From: Tenrec ecaudatus
Taxonomy: Eukaryota > Chordata > Mammalia > Afrosoricida > Tenrecidae
Assembly: GCF_050624435.1 (NCBI RefSeq)
Contig: NC_134539.1
Span: 124,563,025-124,627,024, forward strand
Length of the DNA stretch: 64,000 nucleotides
Direction: 5' to 3'
Below are positions 10,275-26,196 of the stretch, piece after piece. The translations under genes and the position numbers were made by a program. A model generated the notes under the pieces. That model was not told where the DNA came from. It did no database searches and saw only the letters and a program-made list of their open reading frames with translations. Each line of letters starts with the position of its first letter. The stretch's first letter is position 1.

Positions 10275-10365
10275 GGTAATGCCAACAGACTCCGCAAAGG
10301 AAGGGACTTGCCCCGGATGATCTACGTGATCTACGAATTACAGAGCTGGAATGGAATTCCCAAGC
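10275..10365 (-). repeat. MIR relic
   Basis: Reads GGGACTTGCCCCGGATGATC...AATTACAGAGCTGGAATGG, resembling the reverse strand of the MIR core (GACTTGCCCAAGGTCA...AGAGCTGGGATT). Old and partial. Confidence 0.45.
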
Positions 10366-10384
10366 AAAGAATTGCAATCCTTCC

Positions 10385-10460
10385 TCATCAAGGGCCTGAG
10401 TCACCGGCCTCTGGGATTGAACTGCGGGTTTTACCGGTTAGCAATCCAATGGTCTAAACA
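10385..10460 (-). repeat. SINE fragment
   Basis: CTGGGATTGAACTGCGGGTTTTACCGGTTAGCAATCCAATGG resembles the B-box and 5' tRNA-like part of the local SINE. Short and diverged. Confidence 0.35.
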
Positions 10461-10559
10461 ATCGCTTTTCAAGCAGCCATAGCATGCTGGCTGGAATGCG
10501 CCCCCCTGGGCCAGGCTGCCGTGGACAATGGCAGCGTGGCTGCCTGGTAGAATGAGAAA

Positions 10560-10900
10560 CGTGTGAGGCCCCGTGGCGCTGCCTTGCTTCGTGGAGAGAA
10601 GCACAGGGTCTGGGCGCCGGAGGCTGGAGTGGCCGGACGCCTTGCACGCTCGGGGTTCTGGCGCTGGAACAGCCTAGCGGGCATTGCGGGACCCTGGAAG
10701 GAGCCACCAGCGGGCTGGACATTACTTAACCTCCCGCGGCCTGGCGACCTGTGCGGTAAAGACTAAGAATACCCCGCGTGGAGTCTGCGAGAGAAGGCCG
10801 GCCCGCGGCCACTGCCCTGCCTGCGGACCCCGGGCACCTCACCTGTGGCACCTGGGGCGGAGGAGGCTGGGCGTGAGGCGCTGTCGCTAGTGACAAACAG
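10560..10900. other. CpG-rich block containing a MIR 3' half
   Basis: CpG density rises sharply (many CGC, GCGG and CCGG) about 3 kb upstream of MRPS23. Within it, at about 10700-10790, CTGGACATTACTTAACCTCC followed by ACCTGTGCGGTAAAGACTAAG matches the 3' half of MIR in the plus orientation. No exon, splice pair or known promoter architecture was found. It could be a distal CpG island or simply GC-rich sequence. Confidence 0.35.
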
Positions 10901-11217
10901 CCAGCTCCTGAGAAGTGTTGTGCGGCTCATGCGGGTGGATGCAGAAGTTCAACTGCAAACACAAACTAGCAGGGTAAGGATATGTAAAAGGCGGGTGGTG
11001 GTGTCTCCCTCCCCCGCTGCCGTTTCACCAGCGCTCCCCCATGCCCCCACCCGTGTCCTGCACAAATTGCCCTCGCACAAACAAACACACGTTCTCTCCC
11101 CTTCTTGTAACAGCGATCCTACCAGAGGTGTTTCTCCACAACCTTGCTTTTCACTTAACCAGAAGCCTAGGGCAATGATCTAGGTAACCGCCCCCCCCCC
11201 CCCCACAAACCCCTCCG

Positions 11218-11345
11218 TCTTGGAGTTGATTCCGCCTCACTGTTAATCCATGTAGGGATTCTGATGTTCTGTCAATCTGTAGGGAGCAGACAGCTTCGTC
11301 ATGCTCCAAGCTGGTGGGTTTGAACCTGCGACCTTGAGGTTACGT
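11218..11345 (-). repeat. SINE, partial
   Basis: GTCTTGGAGTTGATTCCGCC, GGGAGCAGACAGCTTCGTCATG and GCTGGTGGGTTTGAACCTGCGACC in minus-strand SINE order. The 5' tRNA-like end is lost. Confidence 0.55.
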
Positions 11346-11643
11346 TGAGGTCAGCTGTCCAATGTTTCCTCTAACAATTGCTTGCACAGCTGCATAGCAT
11401 TCCCGGTAGTAGATCCATCCCTGTTCATCAGGCCAATTCCATCTCTCATCAACCCTGCACTGTGGCGCTGGGTGGAATGGGGTCCCCAGGCTGTGGGTAT
11501 GTAGGTAGCATGAAAGCAGATTGCTCCCTCGCCCTACCCGTGGTGGGCAGGTAGCCCTTCCTGGTTAGCAGCCCACCCCCTAGTCCACAGCGCCTTCAAG
11601 GGGTTCTTCGAGTGATGTGCAAAGCATGATTCAACGAGTGATT

Positions 11644-12799
11644 TTTTAAAAAACATTTTATTAGGGACACATATAACTCTTAATCACAATCCATACATAC
11701 ATCAATTGTGTAAAGCACATCTGTACATTCTTTACCCTCATTATTTTAAAACCATTTGCTCTCCACTTAAGCCCTTGGCATCAGGTCTTTCCCCCCCCCC
11801 CCTCTGTTCCCCCTTCCCTCATGAGTCCTTGATCATTTATAAATTATTATTTTGTCATATCTTGCCCTGTCCGGCATCTCCCTTCACCCCCTTTTCTGTT
11901 GTCCGTCCCCCAGGGAGGAGGTCACACATAGATCCTTGTCATCGGTTACCTCTTTCCAACCCACTCTCTCTTTACCCTCCCAGTATCGCCCCTCAGACCC
12001 CTGGTCCTGAAGGTATCATCCACCCTGGATTTCCTGTGCCTCCAGCTCCTATCTGCACCAGTGTACAACCTCTGCTCTATCCAGACTTTCAAGGTAGAAT
12101 TCGGGTCATGATAGTTGTGGGGGAGGAAGCATTTTGGAACTGGAGGAAAGCTGTATTCTTCATCGTTGCTACATCACACCCTGACTGACTCATCTCCTCC
12201 CCTAGACCCCTCTGCAAGGGGATCTCCAGTGGCCGACAAATGGGCTTTGGGTCTCCACTCTGCACTTCCCCCTTCATTCACTATGGTAAGATTTTTTTTT
12301 TGTTCTGATGATGCCTTATACCTGATCCCTTCGATACTCGTGATTGCACAGGCTGGTGTGTTTCTTCCATGTGGGCTTTGTTGCTTCTGAGCTACATGTC
12401 CGCTTATTTACCTTTAAGCCTTTAAGACCCCAAACACTATCTCTTTTGATAGCTGGGCACCATCAGCTTTCTTTGCCACATTGCTTATGCACCCGTTTGT
12501 CCTCAGTGATCGTATCATGGAGGTGTGCACCCAATGATATGATTTTTTGTTCTTTGATGCCTGATAACTGATCCCATTGGAACCACGTGATCACACAGGC
12601 TGGTGTGTTCTTCCACGTGGGCTTTGTTGCTTCTGAGCTAGATGGCCGCTTGTTTACCTTCAAGCCTTAAGACCCCAGACGCTATATCTTTTGATAGCCA
12701 GGGCACCATCAGGTTTCTTCACCACATTTGCTTGTTCACCTGCTTTGTCTTCAGCGGTTGTGTTCAGACGGTGAGCATCATAGAATGCCAATTTAATAG
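11644..12799 (-). mobile_element. 5'-truncated LINE-type retroposon (3' region), 12-bp TSD
   Basis: Left end (element 3' end) is a short T-run followed by ACATTTTATTAGGG, the complement of the family terminus CCCCTAATAAAATGT plus A-rich tail. The interior carries the hallmarks of the family seen repeatedly in this window: TCTTATCACAATCCATACATAC-type block, TTATAAATTATTA, TTTTCTGTTGTCC, CACCCTGGAT, and the GCTTTGTTGCTTCTGAGCTA module present twice. CAACGAGTGATT (11632-11643) and CAACGAGTAATT (12800-12811) form a 12-bp TSD with one mismatch. It is non-coding. I take it as the 3' untranslated part of an afrotherian L1-type LINE; the family name is tentative. Confidence 0.7.
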
Positions 12800-12811
12800 C
12801 AACGAGTAATT

Positions 12812-13539
12812 CTTAAGTCCATATACCTGACTCTCCCAGGGCTCTGGTTAAAATGTGCCCGAGAGAACTCTTTGTACCTGCGGTGGTGGGAATGCAAATT
12901 CTGGGCAGCGGGTTGAACTGCAACTGGAAGGAACCGGCTTGGAAGCCTCCTTGCCAGCCACTTCCTAGTGGGGGCAACGACGTGGTCACTTGGATGAGCT
13001 CCACAGGAAGGTCCCAGCGCGCATATCCCCTTGGCCTGTGCTTGCGATGGCCCGGGCCAAGGTCGTCGCCCCATCCCCAGGTAAACCATTCTTAGGAGGT
13101 TGGTTCCTTTTCGCAGACCTTGCAGTTTCCTTCTCGGAGACGGATGAGGGCGCTAGGCCGCAGGAGAAGGGAGAAGGCTAGGGGTCTAGTGCGACCAGAG
13201 CCTCAGTTTCCTTCGGGGTAGGCCCGGGAATTGTGACCAAGATTAGGCTCGGCCTGGACCTACAATTGATGCCCTTCATTTTATGGTCTGCTGGTTCCCT
13301 AAGGCCGCAGGCTGCGCTGCACCCCGCTCTCCCTCAATTGCTGTCCCTCGCATCGCCCCAGCTTTCCGTGAGGGATTGGTTCATTAAGGCCAGAAAAGGG
13401 GTGGTGGTGGGGGGAACAACCATCGTAATTAATCCTCCCCCCCCCCCCCCCATGATCGGTTATCTATTAGTCCTGCCCGCCTCCAGCTCGAGCCCTCTCC
13501 GGCTCGGCTATCAAGTGCTCCTGTCTGAGCCTGGCAGAA
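12812..13539. other. upstream flank of MRPS23, CpG content rising
   Basis: Unique sequence that becomes CpG-rich towards the MRPS23 promoter. It holds a C-run at about 13436-13451. No exon or repeat recognised. Confidence 0.4.
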
Positions 13540-13714
13540 GCCGAGGAGCACGACTGTTCGGCCATCCTTTGCTTCTGCCTGGCTTAGCTCTTTTCCCCGG
13601 CGAGGGCTGAGGTGAAAGCGCAGCGATCCCGGGCTCGGCGAGCCATTTACGCCCCTTTCCCAGTTGCTTCCGGTTCCGGTGGCGGCCGGTCGCCCGGCCT
13701 CGGAAACGCAGGTC
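13540..13714 (+). promoter_or_regulatory. MRPS23: MRPS23 CpG-island promoter and 5' UTR
   Basis: TATA-less and CpG-dense, as usual for nuclear genes encoding mitochondrial proteins. The CpG-rich stretch continues through exon 2 to about 14340. The transcription start cannot be placed from sequence alone; it should lie within about 100 bases of the ATG at 13715, near the tandem ETS sites. Confidence 0.65.
13667..13679. promoter_or_regulatory. tandem ETS (GABP/NRF-2) sites
   Basis: CTTCCGG immediately followed by TTCCGG: two ETS cores in direct tandem, read as CCGGAA twice on the minus strand. Paired ETS sites bound by GABP (NRF-2) are an established feature of promoters for mitochondrial ribosomal and respiratory genes. 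They lie about 40 bp upstream of the MRPS23 start codon. Confidence 0.6.
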
Positions 13715-18711
<4,997 letters not shown>

Positions 18712-18930
18712 AGGGTGTGTGCACCGGCTGCACACCGCAGCCGTGTCCGCCCGCAGTCACGACACGAGTGCTGGACTGCCTTTACCAGCGGAACTGTGTA
18801 AATGTTTCTCACTCCCTAAGGCATTGTGCTTGCCTTCTCTTAGCTCCCATTGCTGGGTGGTCGTAAAAGCAGCTCTGTGAACTTTCATGTTAGGATGCTG
18901 GTAAATAAAGAACCCTCCAGCTGCTGACAA
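18712..18930 (+). other. MRPS23: MRPS23 3' UTR
   Basis: Runs from the stop codon to about 20 bases past the poly(A) signal. Short 3' UTRs are usual for mitochondrial ribosomal protein genes. The cleavage point is estimated, not seen. Confidence 0.7.
18904..18909 (+). terminator. MRPS23: MRPS23 poly(A) signal AATAAA
   Basis: Canonical hexamer 193 bases after the stop codon. It is the first AATAAA downstream and is not part of a repeat. Confidence 0.8.
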
Positions 18931-21900
18931 AGTAAGTTGACTTTGTAAATAACATGAGAGACTTTGAGAAGTGGTGTTGGAGTGGGCCGCGTTCTGAGCA
19001 GGCGTGCGTGGGTTTTTATGCTAGCGCGGGGGCCGGCTGCACCTGTTCCTCGGTGTGCTTCTTTTCTCTTTGGGCCCATTAGGCATTTGCTTTCACGTAC
19101 CGTCTGGTTTCTAGGCCAGCTGTTAGTGTCGGCAGATCATTTTGGTACTCTGCCCATAGAACCGTTGACCTTCACCTCGAGAGGCCAAGCTGACTTGTAG
19201 CAAGAATGAGAACTGCTATCGTCAACGATGGATGAAGGGACAGACCAACTCCCGGCTCGGTTCTGCTGGAGACAGTCTAGCATGGCCCACACAGAGCAGC
19301 CTGCTCAGGAAATAGTTGTTGAACGAATGAATGAACCATTCATTACATCCAGGTAAAGACTGAATTCTCCAGGTAACTTCCTGCCGAGAGAAGGCAGCTA
19401 CTTTAGATGATGTTTTCCACTCAGCAGCCACCAGCCTCCCTGCTGGGTGCCAAGGTGTCTCCATAAGCCTTTATCATTGGTCCCGCCATCTTTGCACCCA
19501 TACCTTTTACTGGGTAAATGGCATGTTCCCTTGAGGTTACAGATTTTGTATTTGTGACCAAGCTAGTGTTTTTCAGCTACTCATAAACAGCTTCAGCAAT
19601 TACTTGATCTTAAATCCCGTAGCTTTTCTATGCTGTGCGTGCCTAAGTGGACTGCAAGGCATGCCCTCACCTGGGTGGATCCTGGGCAGCATAAGCAGTC
19701 CGTGGCCAGGCGCCTTCCACTGGTAGCGCTGCTTTAAAATCCCCCTTGTTGGAGAAAGCAGGTTTCATTGGAAGGGGGCAGCCAGTCCCTGAGGGCCCGA
19801 GCTTGGACTGGCCTCAGAAGGGAGCCAGCAAGATGGGAGATGATTCAGGTCTCCCAGAACAATAGGAAGTGATTTTGCCTCTGGTTTTGTGATAGACTAC
19901 TTCTTTCTAAAAAGTTCCTAAAATAAATTAGACATGTATGTGGCTAGATACTGAAAGGTGGGTTGTTCTCCCATCCAGTTTCCTCTGAGGCCCCCTCCGT
20001 CACCATGCCCTGGTGTGGCTGTTGGGGCGATTATGTGCCCCCTGGAGAGACAGTGTACCCTCCTTCTCCAGTTAAAAGGATGCAGCATGATTCAGCCAGT
20101 GCCAATTCACGAATGTGACCCTGGGTTTTGCTGTGCTGGCAATGGGCCAAGGAATGGCACATCTCACTGATAGATAGGGTCATGCTATGCTCCACAGAGA
20201 CCGGCTGGTGTCTCCCCGCAGAGGACTTGCCAGTGCCGTCGAGCTGGTAAAGCCAGAGGGACTCCACAAGGAGGGCCTGAGCCCGGGGGTTGGGAGAGGG
20301 ACTTGGCGACTTCTGCACAGAGGTGGAAAGCTACTGTCATTGACTGTCTCCTTCGGGTGAATCCCTGATCAAACCTGGGCCTAGGTGAGGCTCCCCAGGG
20401 AGTTCACAATGTTTCCCACAGGGTGGGGAGAAGACCTCCCTTTTCACTGGGCAGAAGAGTGACGTGAAAAACCAGCAGAGGCACCACGATGGCCTTTGCT
20501 GTCCTTTCTATGAGTTGTCTGCTTAGAAGCTTTCCTGATGTTCAAGTGTCAAAGCCTCCCTGATGCCCGCTTCCCGGACGGACGCACGCCCACCTCGATT
20601 CTTGGCTTCCCACGAGAGAGAAAGTCACGCCAAAGCCTGGCTTGTGATCCAAGTGGGTTTTTATAAAGGGTAGAAGGAATTTAGGGTTTCACAGTTAACC
20701 GAACACAGTGCTACGGAGAACGGGGTTGAGGGGCAAGCAGGGAGGGCGGGAAGAGGAGCCTTCTCAGAGACCACAGCGGAGGTGATTCTAGAATGACCCA
20801 CTAGAAAATACACCAAGCCGGGGAGGAGGGACTGAGGCTCCCAGGAGGAAGACTTTGTTTCTTAAGGTGCCACATTCACATAGCAGAGACAGACTCATCG
20901 CTGTGTGGGAGACAGTCTGCAGTGCAGAGGCAAGCCTGGGAGTCAGAATGAAAGATTCCAGGGGGAGTGGAGAGACCCGGATGTGGGCGGGGCTGGGTCT
21001 GCTCATCTTGGAAGGGCTTGGAGGGTAGGAAGTGAGTCCCACGTCTTCGGGCTCACCAGGGAGCTAGTTTTAGGGGCTCTGCACCGGAATGAGGGAGTTC
21101 TTTTCCCTCTGGTGGGTCCACCCAGTCCCTGCCTGCCTGTCTTAAGACGGCAAGCTCAAGTCTCCGTAATCTTGTAGAAGATTGAGAGCCATGTCAAGTT
21201 CTCTATTAATACATAAAAGTCGTATAGTCTGTGCCCCCAGAGGCCTCCTGATTTTGTCAAACTTCCTAAATACACGATGGCTTGTCACTTACTAATGTTC
21301 AACCGTTTTGTTTTCTTTGTGAACGGAGTCGTTCAAGTGCGATGGTAAGTCATTCAAGTGTGGCAGGCTGGCTTTTCCAACTACCGCCATCCTGACAAGG
21401 TCCTGGGCCGGCAGGTGTATGGACTCCACGGGTGGGGTGCCTAGGACATGAGACACAATCAGGTGCTGGTAGTGGCAGCGAGCTGGCATGGCCTCAGCTG
21501 GAGGACCGTGGAGCTTGGAACAAGAACACGTGTGTCGTGTCAGGGGCTCAAGCCATGACTTTGTTCCTGAACAGCCAAAAGGTAGAGGGGAGCCGCGGGC
21601 CCGGCGAGGGAGGCTGGAGCCTTGCAGGGGGCTTAGTGAAGTCAGGGGGTCGGGGCAAGTGAATCCATCCAGTGAGCAGCTTGGTTGCGGCCACCTTGGT
21701 TGGCAGAGGAAGGGCACCTGCCCTCCTGAGGAAAAGCCAGGAAATGGTTTCCCAGTCACTGCTGGGTACCGCTCCGTGGGGTGAGCAGGCATCTGATTGG
21801 ACGAGCCGGGCCCTGGAGCAGCTTCTGTGCAGATGCTGAACCAGACCAGGGCTTTCTGCCGCACGGAAGCGAGAAGGCGGCCAGGGGAGGGCCAGGGAGG

Positions 21901-22139
21901 CAGGGACATAGGCGTTCTGTTGGCTACAAAATGCCACTGTCGCCATTCCCCCCTCCCCCACACCCCCCTACCCCTCGTGGCGCTGCCCTGACAGGCGACA
22001 GAGGGTGTTTCCTGAGTGCTAGCTGACAGTAAATAATGCTCTGGGGTAGAGTCTTACCCTGATGGGTGCTTTTCCTGGAGTCCAGCTGAAATGTTAGCCA
22101 CCCGACCTCCTGGTGGCTCAGTTCTTTTAATTAAAGACG
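18931..22139. other. downstream intergenic, no gene or repeat recognised
   Basis: About 3.2 kb of largely unique sequence. Open frames such as 21963-21292 (minus) have no homology that I recognise and no splice context. The low repeat content next to MRPS23 contrasts with the rest of the window. Confidence 0.4.
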
Positions 22140-22520
22140 GGTCTAAGCAGCCTCCAGTAGCGGTCTATTTATTATTTATCAAGCAGTTTCCTTCCAGCAG
22201 TTCGTGAAAGGTCAGTGGCATCAGCGGGCACTTTGTTTTTGGCGAGCAGTTGAGATGAAACAGACACCCAATCCGTCCCCACTCCCGCCTGTTTGCTCGC
22301 GGGCAGGACACTGTGTAATTGTCTCTGTGGCATTTAGGGTCACGGTCTCCTGAATTGCGCTGGGAAGCGGGAGCATCCGTCACAGCCGAACCCATTTCTC
22401 CCAAAGTCAACACCAGGTTGCAATGATGGTTCCTAATGAGATATTGATTGTGGGAAATGTCACTGCCCGGGACGCTTGCCTCTGGGACCATTAGGTGGCG
22501 CTGCCTTCTCGTGCTGGCCA
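22140..22520. promoter_or_regulatory. candidate conserved non-coding block with CTCF-like site
   Basis: Repeat-free block of balanced composition. At its right end, CCATTAGGTGGCGC (22488-22501) fits the CTCF core (CCASYAGRKGGCRS) with one mismatch. Upstream are TCCTAATGAGATATTGATTG and GTGTAATTGTC, AT-rich cores resembling homeodomain-type sites. Conservation is inferred from composition only. Confidence 0.35.
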
Positions 22521-24086
22521 GGACAAGCTTTTCCGTTTCCTTGCCCTGGGGTGCCTCGCCTTTCAAGGTTGACTGCGTGTCCTTGTAGATTAAGGTTCTG
22601 GCTGAGATTTAGGAAGTGGAGGTCCGGGTGTGCTACCCGGATGGGGTAGAAATGGGAGGTCGGGAGGCCTTCGCCAAGGACAACGGTCTTCAGGGGAGTG
22701 GACGCTGCATGGGGGGGTGGTAGGGGGTGGCGGGGCAGCAGCAGCTCATTTCCAAACTGCCTCGCCGCGGCCCCCCCCCCCCCACGTGCCTTTGTCCAGG
22801 GATGGAGAGAGGGCAGTCCATGCGCAGGGAGGCAGTGCGGAGTAGTGGAAAAAACCCAGGCCTCGGGGAGCCTGTCCGGGGGTTGACACTTCCCCTGGGG
22901 AGTTGGTGAGGAGCCAGAACCTCCATGTCCTCCCCTGGAAAGCAGAATGCTTGACACCTGCCTCGTCAGTGGCTGCAAGGGCTCGATGGGGACAGGAGGT
23001 TCTGAGCAACTGTTGATTCTGGCCCAGTTGGGGAGGGTTGTTGCCTTAGGTTGAAACAGAATAAACAGACACACCAAAATGGTATTGTGTCCTTCCGCAT
23101 CAAATCGATGGCTCGACCATTTGTAAACATGGTGGCATGGGGGCGTCGGCTCTCCTTGTGCAGGGGGAGCATCAGCCTTAAGCTGACTCCTGTGAGGCAG
23201 AGGTTGGATGCGCCTGCTCTTTCCCATCTTTTCCCGGTTGTTCCTGACCTCCTCCTGCACGCTCCTTATCTGCTGAGCAGATCCTCTGTTGTAACGGGCA
23301 CACGGAACTCACAGACCGTCGTCCTAATGATGGGGTTTCCTGGGGAAGGACTCGGGATCAGAAATGACTTGGGTACGACGGTTTTTCAATCAGGAAAGCT
23401 TCTCAGTCGTGGCTGAAGGCATGCCTCTCTCTGGCCCTGGGCCTCTGGGCCCGTCCCTCCGCCCCCACCTTCCTCAGGCAGGTGCTGCAAAGCTTCTTTA
23501 GCACCTGCCAATACGTGTCCAGGGGCTCACTTCTCCACCAGTATAGCCTCAGCCCTCAGGTGCTCAACTCTCTCTTGTTTGTGGCTTGGCAAGCCTAACT
23601 GCCAAGTGCCTGGAAGCACTCCCCTCTGGCAGCAGGCCCCCTGCCCAAAGGCGCAACCTAACCTCCCTGCTCTGTGGGTTGGGAAGTGACCCTGCTGTCT
23701 CACACTGGTCTCCTGGTCCTGCCACCACCGTGTTTCTGCTGCTTCTTGCCACCTTGCTCCACCTATGCCTCTTTAGCTCTCTCCCCATCCCTGACTCTCT
23801 CCCAGGTATGGGACGTTAACACAGGGAACACAAAGTCCACAGGACACACTCCACACCTAGCTCTTGTTAGTGGTGGTGAGGTCCCTTCTTCCTATCGCAA
23901 GGAGGGCTTGTTTTAAGCCTAGCAGGATGGCAAAATGGACCAATCCTCTCATTAGGGTTCCAGACACTTTATTTGCATGACCCACCCTCTCAAGGGTGCC
24001 ATGCACCTTCTTTACATTATAAGCAAACTGTCCAATCCCCTTGGTGGACCACAAACACCTTATTTACATAGTTCCTCCCCAAGCCA
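22521..24086. other. intergenic, no gene
   Basis: Includes a C-run at 22771-22783 and an AT-richer segment (23935-24075) with repeated 'ACTTTATTTGCAT' / 'CCTTATTTACAT' phrases that may be an old LTR piece. The 266-codon minus-strand open frame (23260-22460) shows no domain that I recognise. Confidence 0.35.
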
Positions 24087-24262
24087 CATTGTGTAGTAGG
24101 TTATGAGTTGGGCTGCTAACAGCAAGATCAGCAGTTCAAAGCCACCAGCTGCTTCTTGGGAGCAAGGGGAGGCTTTCTACTCCTGTAAAGTCACAGTCAC
24201 AGAACCCCCGGGGGTCTTTCAGGGTTGCTAGGAGCAGAGTTGACTCAGTGGCAGTGAGGTTT
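24087..24262 (+). repeat. AfroSINE-like SINE
   Basis: Sense order: TTATGAGTTGGGCTGCTAAC, AAGATCAGCAGTTCAAAGCC, GGCTTTCTACTCCTGTAAAG, CACAGAACCCCCGGGGG, then TTGCTAGGAGCAGAGTTGACTC tail. Confidence 0.7.
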
Positions 24263-24302
24263 TTCTTCGTTGGTGGTCTTGTCAGGTAAGTGTTGAGCTG
24301 CT

Positions 24303-24410
24303 AATTGGTGGAGCTCAAACTCCCTGCCATCACGCTGACTCCCCTCAGTGCTCCCTGGGACACGGAGAGCTGCCCCTATGGGGGTCTTTCTTCCTTGGGT
24401 GAAGGTCAAA
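24303..24410 (-). repeat. SINE 3' part
   Basis: CTCCCTGCCATCACGCTGACTCC and AGAGCTGCCCCTATGGGGGTCT are the tail and central block of the SINE in reverse. The remaining half may be the piece at 24650, about 240 bp away. Confidence 0.5.
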
Positions 24411-24649
24411 GGGGTGGGTGGGTGGGTGCTGCACATGCACGAGACTGGTGCAGGGGAGTGCTGGACGACCTCCGGGTCCAGGTGACCAGTGAGGGGTCAG
24501 AAGCAGAAGGCTTCAGTGGGAGAGGCGAGGAGGGTCCGCAGAGGTCATGAGAAGGTCAGCATCCCGAGTCAGGCTGCTTGGTGGATGCTGAGGTCAGGGC
24601 CCCGCATGCGTGCCCCTCACAGAGAAGCGCTGCCCCTGCCAGGAGGATC

Positions 24650-24766
24650 GGGGCCCACCTGTGGGTTTCTGAGACTGTGTGTCATGATGGGAGCAGAAAG
24701 GCTCATCTTTCTTCCGTGGAGAGGCTGGTGGTTTTGAACGGCTGGCCTTTTGGTTAGCAGCCTTGC
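24650..24766 (-). repeat. SINE 5' part
   Basis: CCACCTGTGGGTTTCTGAGACTG, GGGAGCAGAAAGGCTCATC and GCCTTTTGGTTAGCAGCC. It complements the truncated copy at 24303-24410, so the two could be one SINE split by about 240 bp of later sequence. Confidence 0.5.
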
Positions 24767-24782
24767 ACGCAATCTAGTTCGC

Positions 24783-24940
24783 CCCCACAGCTGCAAGGTA
24801 GGCGGTTCGAACCCCTGGGAGGACGATGAGGCGATCTACTTCTGCAGAGTCACAGGCTATGAAACCCTGCCTCCATCCATCGCGTGCCTGTGGGCTTGAC
24901 TTGGTCTGGGACACGACCGTGGCCAGGAGGGCTGAGCCTG
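24783..24940 (+). repeat. SINE fragment
   Basis: GCAAGGTAGGCGGTTCGAACCCC (B-box-type core), GATCTACTTCTGCAGAGTCACAGGC and TGAAACCCTGCC in sense order. The 5' tRNA-like end and tail are incomplete. Confidence 0.5.
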
Positions 24941-25604
24941 CGCACCGCGCCCTGGTGCTTTTTCTTGAGAGCGCCACCTCCGGTAATCACTGTTCACTTA
25001 GCTTCCAACTTGTTAGCACCAAATACATTAACAAAACAAACCAACAAACAAAATAGGGAAAGAAAGGCACGTTCCGAGAACTTGCTCACGATTGGAGTTT
25101 CCTGATGCTGAAAAACTTGTTTTGGTTTTAGGTATTTATCAGGCGGAGTTTGGGGGTGTGTACAGAAACCAGTGTCGATGGATTCCTGGGACCTCTTCCC
25201 TTCTTTGTTGCTCGCTCTGCCCATTTTGTAGCGAACCTTTCTGCCCTCTTTGCAGCTCTTGTGCCCAGACGGTGGAGGGAAGCCCGGGGCTCACTGCCGA
25301 GCCAGCACAGGAAAGCAGATCCAGCCGCAGAGGCCTTGGCCTGAGCGGATGGCCTAGCCGCCGTGGGAGCGGGAGTTTCTGGAGCTTTCCTCAGTGCTCC
25401 TCCCGGTGAAGGGCCAAGGAAGATGGTGGGAGGCCCAGGTGGAAATGGCAGCCTTCCACTCTCCTCTGCCCCTCCCCACTTGACCTTGGGTCTGCAGGTG
25501 GCCAGAGGATCACAAGAGTTAAGGATGCCGCCCAGGCCGGTTAGTCAGGAAGAACTGCATGCCTGTGACTTTGGGTAAGGTCACTTAAGCTTTCTGCCTT
25601 GAGC
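24941..25604. other. intergenic, no gene
   Basis: Includes an A-rich ACAAAACAAACCAACAAAC stretch (25030-25052). Nothing coding was recognised. Confidence 0.35.
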
Positions 25605-25635
25605 TGGGTTCTCCAGAGAAGCCAAAGCAGTGATA

Positions 25636-25707
25636 AAACACACACACACACACACACACGCACACACCACACCACACACCACACACCACACACTCTCTCT
25701 CTCTCTG
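25636..25707. repeat. compound (CA)n / (ACACC)n / (CT)n microsatellite
   Basis: A CA run passes into ACACC-type units and then CTCTCTCT. It lies inside a diverged repeat that begins GGTTCTCCAGAGAAGCCAAAG at 25610 and continues TTTATCTCAAGAAAACAGCTCACACAG. Confidence 0.85.
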
Positions 25708-26196
25708 GAATTTATCTCAAGAAAACAGCTCACACAGTTGTAGAGGTGGGTAAGTTCAGTCCAGTCCAAGTCTGTGGGCCAGATGGAGAATTCTCCTCGT
25801 GACTTGTGTCGCTGCGGGAACTGATAAATCAGGAAGCAAGATGACCACAGATCAGCGGGTCAGGCTTGTGGATACGGAGTCCAATGACGTCAAGTTCGGC
25901 AGGGGACACGGCAAGCTGTTGATGGCTCCAGAGGCAGCGGGCAAGGCGGTGAACCCTCGGCTCAAGTCCAACCATGAGATGGTGATGAGCCCGTGGCAGG
26001 CTCCAGATCCAGCAAGGAGCACCCATGCATCTGGGAATGAGCCCCCCTCCCCCGAGGAAACGTCCTTTCAGCTGCGTCGGGCCTGGAGCGCGAGTGCGGA
26101 GTTGCACCCACCTGAGGCTATTGCGACGGATTGACTGCTCGCAGCAGATCCTGTTACAGAGTTGATGGTGCTGTGTTACGTAGCATCACCGGGGAT

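Noticed and set aside
22460-23260. 266-codon minus-strand open frame
   Set aside because: GC-rich chance frame with no recognisable domain, no splice signals and low-complexity proline/serine composition.
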